From assembly GCA_013698495.1 (NCBI GenBank), contig JACCUV010000111.1, forward strand, positions 1-5,229: 5,229 bases of DNA, written 5' to 3'. Below the pieces are notes generated by a model. That model had not been told where the DNA came from. It ran no database searches and saw only the letters and a list, made by a program, of their open reading frames with translations. Positions 1 through 5,229 of this stretch are shown piece by piece. Each line of letters starts with the position of its first letter. Position 1 is the stretch's first letter. The stretch is from Chloroflexia bacterium (GTDB taxonomy: Bacteria > Chloroflexota > Chloroflexia > Thermomicrobiales > UBA6265). The translations under genes were made by a program, and so were the position numbers.

Positions 1-906
1 ATTGCGGCATCAAGCGCGATCCTCGAACAACTCGCCTTTGAGCAGCGACATGTGCTCTCCAGCTGGCGCGCGCTGTTACTTCTCCGTCGTGCCACTTTTG
101 CCATCGCTCCTCACGAGCGCCGCTGGAATCGGCTGCCATTACATATCGAAGATATCTCACCTCTCCTGCGGCAGATGCGTGCTCGCAAGGAGTTGCGGGC
201 GATCAGCGGGTATCCCTCGCTGAATGAAGTCTTCGTCGCGTACGCCCGCCAGGGTTTTCTCGATGAGCGTGAACTGCTTTTCGAAATGCATCCGTACGCG
301 GTCCTGAGCCACGTGTCCGCCTTGGTCTTCCACGGATTGACGACCGACCAACCCAAGGGCATGACCATTACCGTTTCTGCCGATAGCACAGGGGGACTGC
401 TGCCAATCGGAACAACCCCCCGTGATTGGGAAGGTGTCATGCGGCCGTCGCCGACTATTCCCAAGAAGGTGCTGGGGCGTCCAGTCCTGTCAAAGAGGGT
501 CAAGCCAGCTTGGTTCTTTGGCCACGAAGAGTATCAGCCTCTTGGCTTCACCATGAGGTACACCACACCCGAACGATCCCTAATCGATGGCCTCATGAAC
601 CCCGAACTTTGCGGTGGCATAACGACTGTTCTACGCGCGTGGGCAGGTGGGTCAAGCATGGTCGATCTGGACGTTCTCGTCCATCAAGTGGAGCGTTTGG
701 GCGTCAAAGTGCTCCGCCAAAGAGTTGGCTATGTCCTCAATGAACTGGACGTGACGCATCCCACATTGGAGGAATGGCGAGTGAACGCAAAACGCGGCGG
801 TTCCAGTCGCCTGGTTGGTTCTGAACCGTTCTCCTCGACCTACGACGACCGATGGAATCTTTCAATTAACGCCCCGGTTGGAGACCTGCACAATACTACG
901 TTATGA
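1..906 (+). CDS. AbiEi-family antitoxin/transcriptional repressor of a type IV toxin-antitoxin system (5' partial)
   Basis: This is the predicted antitoxin of an AbiE pair. In characterised systems AbiEi represses its own operon through an N-terminal winged helix and counteracts the nucleotidyltransferase toxin without stable binding. Numbering from the GTG at 52, the core of the family is at residues 81-96 (YAVLSHVSALVFHGLT). TPERSLIDGL at 172-181 and PELCGG at 184-189 match the usual 'pERtLlDgl..Pe.cGG' pattern. The C-terminal RLVGS (253-257) followed by DDRWNLSIN (265-273) matches the typical 'yd.rW.LlvN' end. The frame has no stop back to base 1. The 17 codons before the GTG (ILEQLAFEQRHV...) look like the first helix of the winged-helix region, so the true start is probably upstream and the GTG at 52 is only a fallback. 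The stop overlaps the next gene by ATGA, which supports an operon. Family assignment comes from motif recognition, not a search. Confidence 0.82.
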   Translation: MAASSAILEQLAFEQRHVLSSWRALLLLRRATFAIAPHERRWNRLPLHIEDISPLLRQMRARKELRAISGYPSLNEVFVAYARQGFLDERELLFEMHPYAVLSHVSALVFHGLTTDQPKGMTITVSADSTGGLLPIGTTPRDWEGVMRPSPTIPKKVLGRPVLSKRVKPAWFFGHEEYQPLGFTMRYTTPERSLIDGLMNPELCGGITTVLRAWAGGSSMVDLDVLVHQVERLGVKVLRQRVGYVLNELDVTHPTLEEWRVNAKRGGSSRLVGSEPFSSTYDDRWNLSINAPVGDLHNTTL

Positions 907-1784
907 CAGACCTCTACCCAAAGTCCTTTGTTGGGCTGGCGACCTGGGCCAGATCGAACGGCGTCACAGTTGAAGAAGCCCGGCAACGGTACGCACAATT
1001 CGTGGTCCTCTGTGGCATCGCCAGTGTCGGTTCGCTTCGGGACCATCTGGTGTTCAAGGGCGGAAACGCGCTTGATTTCGTGCTGCAGCCTAATCGCAGC
1101 ACCATTGACCTCGACTTCTCGCTCGATATGGCGGGTGGGGCAGAGTTGGCCAACGCCGATGCGATTCGGGACGCCCTTCTATTGGGACTGCGTCGTGCTG
1201 CTTCGAGGTACAGTCTGGGACTCACCGTTCACTCCGTCCGTCAAAATCCGCGCGGTTCGGACAGGACGTTTGCCACGTTCGAGGCGCGAGTCGGTTATGC
1301 CCTTCCAGACGAACGTCAACTCCTGATTCGTATGGCGAACGATCAGCCCAGCCCTCACGTGATTCCCGTCGAAGTCAGCACAAACGAACCTATCTCTGCC
1401 GCGACTCACTTCCTGATCGACGCGTCGATCGGATCGCTCCGTATCTGTACCCTGGAGGACATCGTTGGTGAAAAGTTGCGGTCGCTCCTGCAACAATCAA
1501 TTCGAAATCGGAACCGTCGACAGGATGTGCTCGATCTGGCTGTGATCATTCAGGCTCACCCCATGATCGATCGACTACGCGTTGCAGACGCGCTACAACT
1601 CAAAGCAATTGCGCGAAATGTGCTCGTGTCACGGGCGGAGTTTCGCAATCCAGAGTTGGCGCTACGCGCCAGGTTCGGGTATGAGGCGCTTGAGGCAACC
1701 ACGCGTGTTACGTTCATCCCGTTCGATCGGGCGCTCGCTATCGCTCTTGACTTCGTTGATAAATTGCCGATCCCGGCAGGTTGA
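903..1784 (+). CDS. AbiEii-family nucleotidyltransferase toxin (type IV toxin-antitoxin system)
   Basis: This is the predicted toxin of the AbiE pair, 293 aa, a DUF1814/AbiEii-type nucleotidyltransferase. Characterised relatives act in the cytoplasm; MenT relatives add nucleotides to tRNA acceptor ends, and AbiEii gives phage-abortive infection. The visible motifs are FKGGNAL at 51-57 followed by TIDLDFS at 67-73. Together these form the hGG-x(n)-DxD nucleotidyltransferase signature, with D69 and D71 the likely metal ligands. Next come EKLRSLLQ at 190-197 (conserved lysine K191) and RRQDVLDL at 205-212, the family's RxxDxxDL motif with D208 and D211. All core motifs are present and the length is normal, so it is probably active. 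The ATG overlaps the antitoxin stop (ATGA). The only purine-rich candidate ribosome site, GGAG at 880-883, is 19 nt away, so translation is probably coupled to the antitoxin. The RNA or nucleotide target cannot be read from sequence. Confidence 0.86.
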   Translation: MTDLYPKSFVGLATWARSNGVTVEEARQRYAQFVVLCGIASVGSLRDHLVFKGGNALDFVLQPNRSTIDLDFSLDMAGGAELANADAIRDALLLGLRRAASRYSLGLTVHSVRQNPRGSDRTFATFEARVGYALPDERQLLIRMANDQPSPHVIPVEVSTNEPISAATHFLIDASIGSLRICTLEDIVGEKLRSLLQQSIRNRNRRQDVLDLAVIIQAHPMIDRLRVADALQLKAIARNVLVSRAEFRNPELALRARFGYEALEATTRVTFIPFDRALAIALDFVDKLPIPAG

Positions 1785-1904
1785 GCGCTCTCCATCGTTC
1801 GCGTGGAAGACAAAGCCGAGGAGTGTGAAATACTATCGAAACCACCTCCGCGCGGGCCTGCGGTACAATTCGGGGCAACTGTGGGTTACAGGCGGCGCCC
1901 GTTT

Positions 1905-1918
1905 CGCCAGCACTGGCG
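1905..1918. repeat. Perfect 6-bp inverted repeat with 2-nt centre
   Basis: CGCCAG (1905-1910) and CTGGCG (1913-1918) are perfect reverse complements around CA. The short centre fits a dimeric-protein operator better than an RNA hairpin. Its right arm shares bases 1916-1918 with the next inverted repeat, so the two could not form together in RNA. Confidence 0.5.
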
Positions 1919-1940
1919 TGCACGGCGTGATTTTGCACGC
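1916..1940 (+). repeat. Perfect 7-bp inverted repeat, 11-nt loop, upstream of pdhA
   Basis: GCGTGCA (1916-1922) pairs perfectly with TGCACGC (1934-1940) across an 11-base loop. GTTTCCCGTT follows, which is only weakly T-rich, so a terminator for the AbiE transcript is possible but not convincing. It overlaps the preceding inverted repeat by three bases. Confidence 0.45.
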
Positions 1941-1964
1941 GTTTCCCGTTGACTGAATTCGGCA

Positions 1965-1983
1965 GAGCGCCACTACGGCGCTC
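1965..1983 (+). repeat. Perfect 7-bp GC-rich hairpin in the pdhA leader
   Basis: GAGCGCC (1965-1971) and GGCGCTC (1977-1983) are exact reverse complements around the 5-base loop ACTAC. It ends 24 nt before the pdhA ATG and 11 nt before the ribosome binding site. No T run follows (CCCAACAC), so it is not a standard intrinsic terminator. It could be an operator, an mRNA-stabilising leader hairpin, or a structure affecting ribosome access. Confidence 0.6.
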
Positions 1984-1994
1984 CCCAACACTTC

Positions 1995-2000
1995 GAGAGG
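1995..2000 (+). promoter_or_regulatory. Ribosome binding site of pdhA
   Basis: GAGAGG lies seven bases before the ATG at 2008, which is good Shine-Dalgarno spacing. It supports that start, and with it the long basic N-terminal tail, over a later one. Confidence 0.65.
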
Positions 2001-2007
2001 CCAGAAC

Positions 2008-3099
2008 ATGGCGACCACCCAAAGCCAGGGGAAACGGCGACGAGCGGCAAGCACGCCCGCCAAAAACGGAAGCAAGGGTTCGCCCAACTCAAAAACCGAA
2101 CCCCGGCTGGGTTCCGATGCGCTCGTTTCCCTTTACCAGAAAATGGTCGAGATCCGGCTGTTCGAGGATGCCGCGCAGCGCGGTTTCCGGCAGGGCAAGG
2201 TCGGCGGCTACATGCACGTCTACAGCGGTCAGGAAGCGGTCGCCACCGGGTTCCTCGACACCTTCCGCGAACCGGATTACGCAATCACCGCCTATCGCGA
2301 TCACGCCCACGTCCTGCTCCTTGGCTCCGATCCAAAGGCCGTGATGGCCGAGCTCTACGGCAAGGGCACGGGATTGGTTCAGGGCAAGGGCGGCTCGATG
2401 CACCTCTTCGATGTCAGCAACGGCTTTTACGGCGGGTACGGCATTGTCGGCGGACACATTCCCCTCGGTGTGGGCATGGCCTTCGCCCAGGCGTACCAGA
2501 AAACCGGCGGCATCACCCAGCTCTACCTCGGCGACGGCGCGATTCACAATGGCGCCTTTCACGAAGCCGCCAATCTCTCCGGCCTGTGGGGCCGCGACGG
2601 CCTCAATCCCTGCCTCTTCATCCTCGAAAACAATCAGTACGGGATGGGCACCAGCGTCGAGCGCGCCACCGCCAACACCGATCTCGGCAAGAAGTTCGAG
2701 TCGTACGCGATCGAGCACACCAAGGTCGATGGCATGGATCTCGAAGCGGTCCTCAAGGTTGCGCACGACGCGGCCGATCGGGTTCGCGAAACCGGCAAAC
2801 CGTTCGCCGTCGAGGCCCTCACCTACCGGATCATGCCCCACGGCGCGGCCGATTTCCTCGAGAAATATCGCACCAAGGAAGAGGTCAGGAAGTGGCGTGA
2901 GCGCGATCCGATCGGGTTGCTCGAAAAACGCCTCGAAGATGAAGGTGTCGAGGAGAGCACGATTGCGGACATTCGAACCGCGGCCAAAGCCAAAATGGAC
3001 GAAGCGGTGAAATTCGCCGAAGAGAGTCCCGAACCCGATATCGCCGAATTGCTGACCGATGTCTACACCGACGATGCGCCCGTGCAGGCGGCTGGGTAA
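2008..3099 (+). CDS. pdhA: Pyruvate dehydrogenase complex E1 component, alpha subunit
   Basis: This is the alpha half of the thiamin-diphosphate (ThDP) E1 enzyme, 363 aa. With E1-beta it decarboxylates pyruvate and reductively acetylates the lipoyl group of E2. Residues 1-35 are a Lys/Arg/Ser/Thr-rich, probably disordered tail. Substrate and cofactor contacts include YRDHAH at 96-101. The ThDP/Mg motif starts with GDGA at 175-178, continues through NGAFHEAANLSGLW (181-194) and ends at ENNQYGMGTSVER (207-219), with D176, N209 and Y211 the expected ligands. Aligned by eye to human E1-alpha, H278 falls at the conserved active-site histidine of the 'phosphorylation' loop. That loop reads YRIMPHGAADF (273-283) instead of the common YRxxGHSxxDP, and the regulatory serine position is glycine. 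GAGAGG at good spacing supports the start. Branched-chain or acetoin dehydrogenase alpha subunits are related alternatives, but the overall pattern favours pyruvate. Confidence 0.9.
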   Translation: MATTQSQGKRRRAASTPAKNGSKGSPNSKTEPRLGSDALVSLYQKMVEIRLFEDAAQRGFRQGKVGGYMHVYSGQEAVATGFLDTFREPDYAITAYRDHAHVLLLGSDPKAVMAELYGKGTGLVQGKGGSMHLFDVSNGFYGGYGIVGGHIPLGVGMAFAQAYQKTGGITQLYLGDGAIHNGAFHEAANLSGLWGRDGLNPCLFILENNQYGMGTSVERATANTDLGKKFESYAIEHTKVDGMDLEAVLKVAHDAADRVRETGKPFAVEALTYRIMPHGAADFLEKYRTKEEVRKWRERDPIGLLEKRLEDEGVEESTIADIRTAAKAKMDEAVKFAEESPEPDIAELLTDVYTDDAPVQAAG

Positions 3100-3161
3100 A
3101 CGAAGATGTTGGACATTATGTCGCGTCGTTCAATTTCGAACCGTGCCTCGCTCCAACGGAG

Positions 3162-3168
3162 AAAGGGA
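3162..3168 (+). promoter_or_regulatory. Ribosome binding site of pdhB
   Basis: AAAGGGA lies eight bases before the ATG at 3177, within the purine-rich stretch GGAGAAAGGGAA. It fixes that start, which gives the standard E1-beta N-terminus MPVITYRDAL. Confidence 0.6.
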
Positions 3169-3176
3169 ACCTCTCG

Positions 3177-4160
3177 ATGCCGGTAATCACCTATCGCGAT
3201 GCCTTGCGCTCCGCGATGGCGGAAGAAATGGAACGAGACGATCGTGTCGTCCTGCTCGGCGAGGACATCGGTGTCTATGGCGGCACCCACCTCGTCACCA
3301 ATGGCCTGATCGACCAGTTCGGTCCCCGACGCGTGATCGACACGCCGATCGCGGAGAACGGCTTCACCGGCGCCGCGATCGGGATGGCAATGGCGGGCAT
3401 GCGTCCGATCGTCGAAATGATGACCTGGAACTTCTCGTTTCAGGCGGCCGACCAGATCATCCAGAACGCCGCCAAACTGCGTTACTTCTCCGGTGGCCAG
3501 GTTTCGGTTCCGCTCGTGATTCGCGGTCCCAACGGCGGCGGCGTCCAGCTATCGGCTCAGCACACGCACAGCCTCGAAGGGTTTTACGGGCACTTTCCCG
3601 GGCTCAAGGTTGTCTCGCCGTCGACGCCAGAAGATGTCAAGGGCATGATGCTGGCCGCGATCCGCGACCCCGATCCGGTCATCTTCCTCGAGGCCGGCGC
3701 GCTCTACGGGACCAAAGGCGAGGTTCCGGAAGGCGACTACACGGTCGAGTTCGGCAAGGCCCGGGTCGCCCGCGAAGGGGCCGATGTCACGCTCATAGGC
3801 TATGGCCGGCAAGCCCCGGTGTTGTTGCGGATCGCCGAGAAGCTCGCCGCCGACGGGATCGATGCCGAAGTCGTAGATCTGCGCTCGATTCGCCCATTCG
3901 ACAGCGACACGATCGTCGAATCCGTGCGCAAAACGCACCGCGCCGTGGTCGTCCAGGAGCAATGGCGGTGGTTCAGTGTCGCCAGCGAAGTCGCGGCGAT
4001 CATCCAGGAGCGCGCGTTCGATGAACTCGATGCCCCGGTCGTGCGCGTCAGTGGCGCCGAAGTGCCAGCCCCGTATGCCCGGAATCTTGAAATAGCCGCC
4101 TTCCCGAGCGAGCAGCAGATCATCGATGCCGCACGCCGGGTCTTGTATCTCGAGGTATAG
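3177..4160 (+). CDS. pdhB: Pyruvate dehydrogenase complex E1 component, beta subunit
   Basis: This is the beta half of the E1 heterotetramer, 327 aa, the standard length for bacterial PdhB. The N-terminal pyrimidine-binding domain begins MPVITYRDAL and carries GEDIGVYGG at 28-36. DTPIAENGFTG at 55-65 includes E60, the invariant glutamate that activates the ThDP aminopyrimidine ring. SGGQ (105-108), IRGPNGGG (115-122) and SAQHTHSLEGFYGHFPGLKV (126-145) follow; H129 is the conserved active-site histidine and the region shapes the subunit interface. The C-terminal transketolase domain has VVDLRSIRPFD at 232-242, VVVQEQW at 257-263 and DAPVVRVSGAEVPAPYA at 285-301, all typical of the family. It lies 77 bases after pdhA and its stop is three bases before the E2 start, so one transcript is likely. 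No truncation or missing catalytic residue was seen. Confidence 0.92.
   Translation: MPVITYRDALRSAMAEEMERDDRVVLLGEDIGVYGGTHLVTNGLIDQFGPRRVIDTPIAENGFTGAAIGMAMAGMRPIVEMMTWNFSFQAADQIIQNAAKLRYFSGGQVSVPLVIRGPNGGGVQLSAQHTHSLEGFYGHFPGLKVVSPSTPEDVKGMMLAAIRDPDPVIFLEAGALYGTKGEVPEGDYTVEFGKARVAREGADVTLIGYGRQAPVLLRIAEKLAADGIDAEVVDLRSIRPFDSDTIVESVRKTHRAVVVQEQWRWFSVASEVAAIIQERAFDELDAPVVRVSGAEVPAPYARNLEIAAFPSEQQIIDAARRVLYLEV
4152..4155 (+). promoter_or_regulatory. Ribosome binding site of pdhC inside the end of pdhB
   Basis: GAGG lies eight bases before the ATG at 4164 and within the last codons of pdhB. With only three bases between the pdhB stop and this ATG, translation of E2 is probably coupled to E1-beta. 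Confidence 0.5.
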
Positions 4161-4163
4161 CGC

Positions 4164-5229
4164 ATGGGAACGGTGATTATGCCCAAAATGGGCGACGCCA
4201 TGGAAGAAGGCACCCTTCTCAAGTGGTTAAAGGCGGCAGGCGATGAGATCGCCGAGGGCGACCCGATCGCGGAGATCGAAACCGACAAGGTCACGCTTGA
4301 GATCGAGGCCCAGGAGAGCGGTTTTCTCACCAATGTGCTGCTCGAGGAAGGAACTACGGCGGCGATCGGGACCGTGATCGCGACGATCGGTCCCGAGGAC
4401 GAGGTCGGTCAGGCCCCGGAAGGCGCCGCGCCCGCCGACTTCCCGGCCGACGCCGCGCCCGCCCAGAAGTCCGAACCGGAACCCGTGGTCGCCAGCGCGG
4501 AATCGGCGAAACCGGAGACGACTCCCGCCACTCCCGCGCCAGAACCAGCGGCTCCCTCAGCTGAAACCTTCGAGCGCGCGCCGGGCGAGCGGTTGCGGGC
4601 CTCACCTCTCGTCAAACGGCTCGCCGAAGAGCACGAGATCGACCTCGCCCAGGTCGCCGGCACGGGACCGGGCGGCCGCATCGTCAAGGTCGACATCGCC
4701 GACTTCGTTTCCGGGGCCAAACCGGCGCCGAAAGCGGGCGCCCGAGCCGCGGCGCCATCGGCCAACGGCCAGGTCAGCGACGCGCCTCGTTCGGGTGCCG
4801 GAAGAGGCAAGCCCGTTGAGCTATCGCGGATGCGGCGCACGACTGGCAAACGGATGACCGAGTCGAAACTGGGAATTCCGCACTATTATGTCACGACGAA
4901 TGTCAGTATGACCGCCGCGCTCGACTTCCGGAAGACGGTGAATGCCTCTCTGGAAGAATCGGGCGACAAGATTTCCGTCAACGATCTTATCGTAAAAGCC
5001 GCTGCCCTCGCCCTTCGCGACCATCCCGAAGCCAACGCCTCGTGGGAAAACGGTGAGCTGTACGAGCACGGATCGATCGACATCAACATCGCGATCGCGA
5101 TTAATGGCGGGCTGATCGCGCCATTCGTGCCCTCGGCCGACACCCTGAGCCTTCGCGCCATTTCGCGGCTTGCCCGGGATCTCGGCACGCGTGCCCGTGA
5201 GGGCGGGCTCACGCCAGAGGAGTATCAGG
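4164..5229 (+). CDS. pdhC: Dihydrolipoamide acetyltransferase, E2 component of pyruvate dehydrogenase (3' partial)
   Basis: This is the core E2 of the complex; it carries the acetyl group on a swinging lipoyl arm and transfers it to CoA. 355 residues are visible. A single lipoyl domain spans about 2-76, with the lipoylated lysine at K42 in ETDKVTLEIEA (39-49). An Ala/Pro/Glu linker (about 82-142) comes next. The peripheral subunit-binding domain at about 144-181 (RASPLVKRLAEEHEIDL, then GTGPGGRIVKVDI) is where E1 or E3 docks. After a second Ala/Gly/Pro linker, the acyltransferase domain starts near 217 with ELSRMRRTTGKRM, then IPHYYV (238-243), SVNDLIVKAAALAL (271-284) and DINIAIAINGGLIAPFV (306-322). 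The frame runs off the right edge, so the C-terminal HxxxDG catalytic motif is outside the window. Its substrate is inferred from the E1 genes, because branched-chain and 2-oxoglutarate E2s share this layout. Confidence 0.9.
   Translation, partial: MGTVIMPKMGDAMEEGTLLKWLKAAGDEIAEGDPIAEIETDKVTLEIEAQESGFLTNVLLEEGTTAAIGTVIATIGPEDEVGQAPEGAAPADFPADAAPAQKSEPEPVVASAESAKPETTPATPAPEPAAPSAETFERAPGERLRASPLVKRLAEEHEIDLAQVAGTGPGGRIVKVDIADFVSGAKPAPKAGARAAAPSANGQVSDAPRSGAGRGKPVELSRMRRTTGKRMTESKLGIPHYYVTTNVSMTAALDFRKTVNASLEESGDKISVNDLIVKAAALALRDHPEANASWENGELYEHGSIDINIAIAINGGLIAPFVPSADTLSLRAISRLARDLGTRAREGGLTPEEYQ

Larger units (their letters stand above)
1785..2007 (+). other. Intergenic spacer between the AbiE operon and pdhA, rich in inverted repeats
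   Basis: This non-coding spacer separates the toxin gene from the pyruvate dehydrogenase operon and should hold the end of the first transcript and the promoter and leader of the second. I see no convincing intrinsic terminator with a T tract and no well-matched sigma-70 promoter. The nearest hexamers are TACAAT at 1864-1869, without a matching -35 box, and TTGACT at 1949-1954, without a good -10 box. Three inverted repeats cluster in 1905-1983, and GGCGTG is repeated at 1915-1920 and 1924-1929. Its role as the pdh promoter and leader region is inferred from position only. Confidence 0.6.

Noticed and set aside
1807..1836. Possible sigma-70 promoter AAGACA-18-TACTAT
   Set aside because: Each hexamer matches consensus at only four of six positions, with no extended -10. 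This is expected by chance in a spacer of this length.
1949..1977. TTGACT as a -35 box for pdhA
   Set aside because: The -35 match is good, but the sequence 17 bases downstream (ACTACG) is a poor -10 box and lies inside the 1965-1983 hairpin.
1965..1990. The 1965-1983 hairpin as a rho-independent terminator of the AbiE operon
   Set aside because: The stem is perfect but is followed by CCCAACAC, not a T run.
2089..2841. A 250-codon open frame on the minus strand opposite pdhA
   Set aside because: It lies antisense to strongly conserved E1-alpha coding sequence and has no recognisable domain. In GC-rich genes the antisense frame is often open because stop codons are rare.
3159..3175. Weak GAGA...TCTC pairing around the pdhB ribosome site
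   Set aside because: Only four base pairs; too weak to suggest sequestration.
3059..4024. A 321-codon + strand frame overlapping pdhB
   Set aside because: Its product is an Arg/Gly-rich low-complexity string, typical of an out-of-frame read of GC-rich DNA, and it covers the conserved E1-beta gene.
4409..4849. Minus-strand open frame opposite the E2 linker region
   Set aside because: It is an Ala/Gly/Ser-rich shadow of the Ala/Pro/Glu linker and lipoyl-to-PSBD region, with no supporting motif.

Overview
The window looks like chromosomal DNA from a GC-rich bacterium. It holds two unrelated blocks, both on the + strand: the end of a type IV toxin-antitoxin (AbiE) operon (1-1784), then the first three genes of a pyruvate dehydrogenase complex operon (2008 to the right edge). 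The organism cannot be fixed from this sequence. The separate E1-alpha and E1-beta subunits, the gene order alpha-beta-E2 and the basic, low-complexity N-terminal tail on E1-alpha occur in several phyla. A Chloroflexota/Thermomicrobia-like source is only a guess.

Left block (1-1784): an AbiEi-family antitoxin/repressor whose reading frame is open through base 1, so its start lies outside the window. Its stop overlaps the start of an AbiEii-family nucleotidyltransferase toxin in an ATGA junction (903-906). The toxin keeps the GG...DLD nucleotidyltransferase signature, the EKLRSLL helix and the RxxDxxDL motif, so it looks intact. In characterised AbiE systems the antitoxin represses the operon and counteracts the toxin. 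That operator and promoter would lie upstream of this window.

Spacer (1785-2007): 223 bases without a convincing gene. The last 100 bases carry three inverted repeats, including a perfect 7-bp hairpin 24 nt before the E1-alpha start codon. Two of the repeats share bases and so would be mutually exclusive. This is the main unexplained structure in the window.

Right block (2008-5229): pdhA (E1-alpha), pdhB (E1-beta) and pdhC (E2, cut by the right edge). E1-alpha and E1-beta together form the thiamin-diphosphate enzyme that decarboxylates pyruvate. The acyl group then passes to the lipoyl-lysine of E2 and on to CoA. The E2 has one lipoyl domain, an E3-binding domain and the first part of the acyltransferase domain. 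E3 (lipoamide dehydrogenase) is not in the window but may follow.

The AbiE genes are less GC-rich and less codon-biased to the eye than the pdh genes, which fits an accessory defence module beside a core metabolic operon. I found no RNA genes, CRISPR array, insertion sequence or attachment site. No clearly new system is visible. The observations most worth checking are the leader structures and an unusual active-site loop in E1-alpha.
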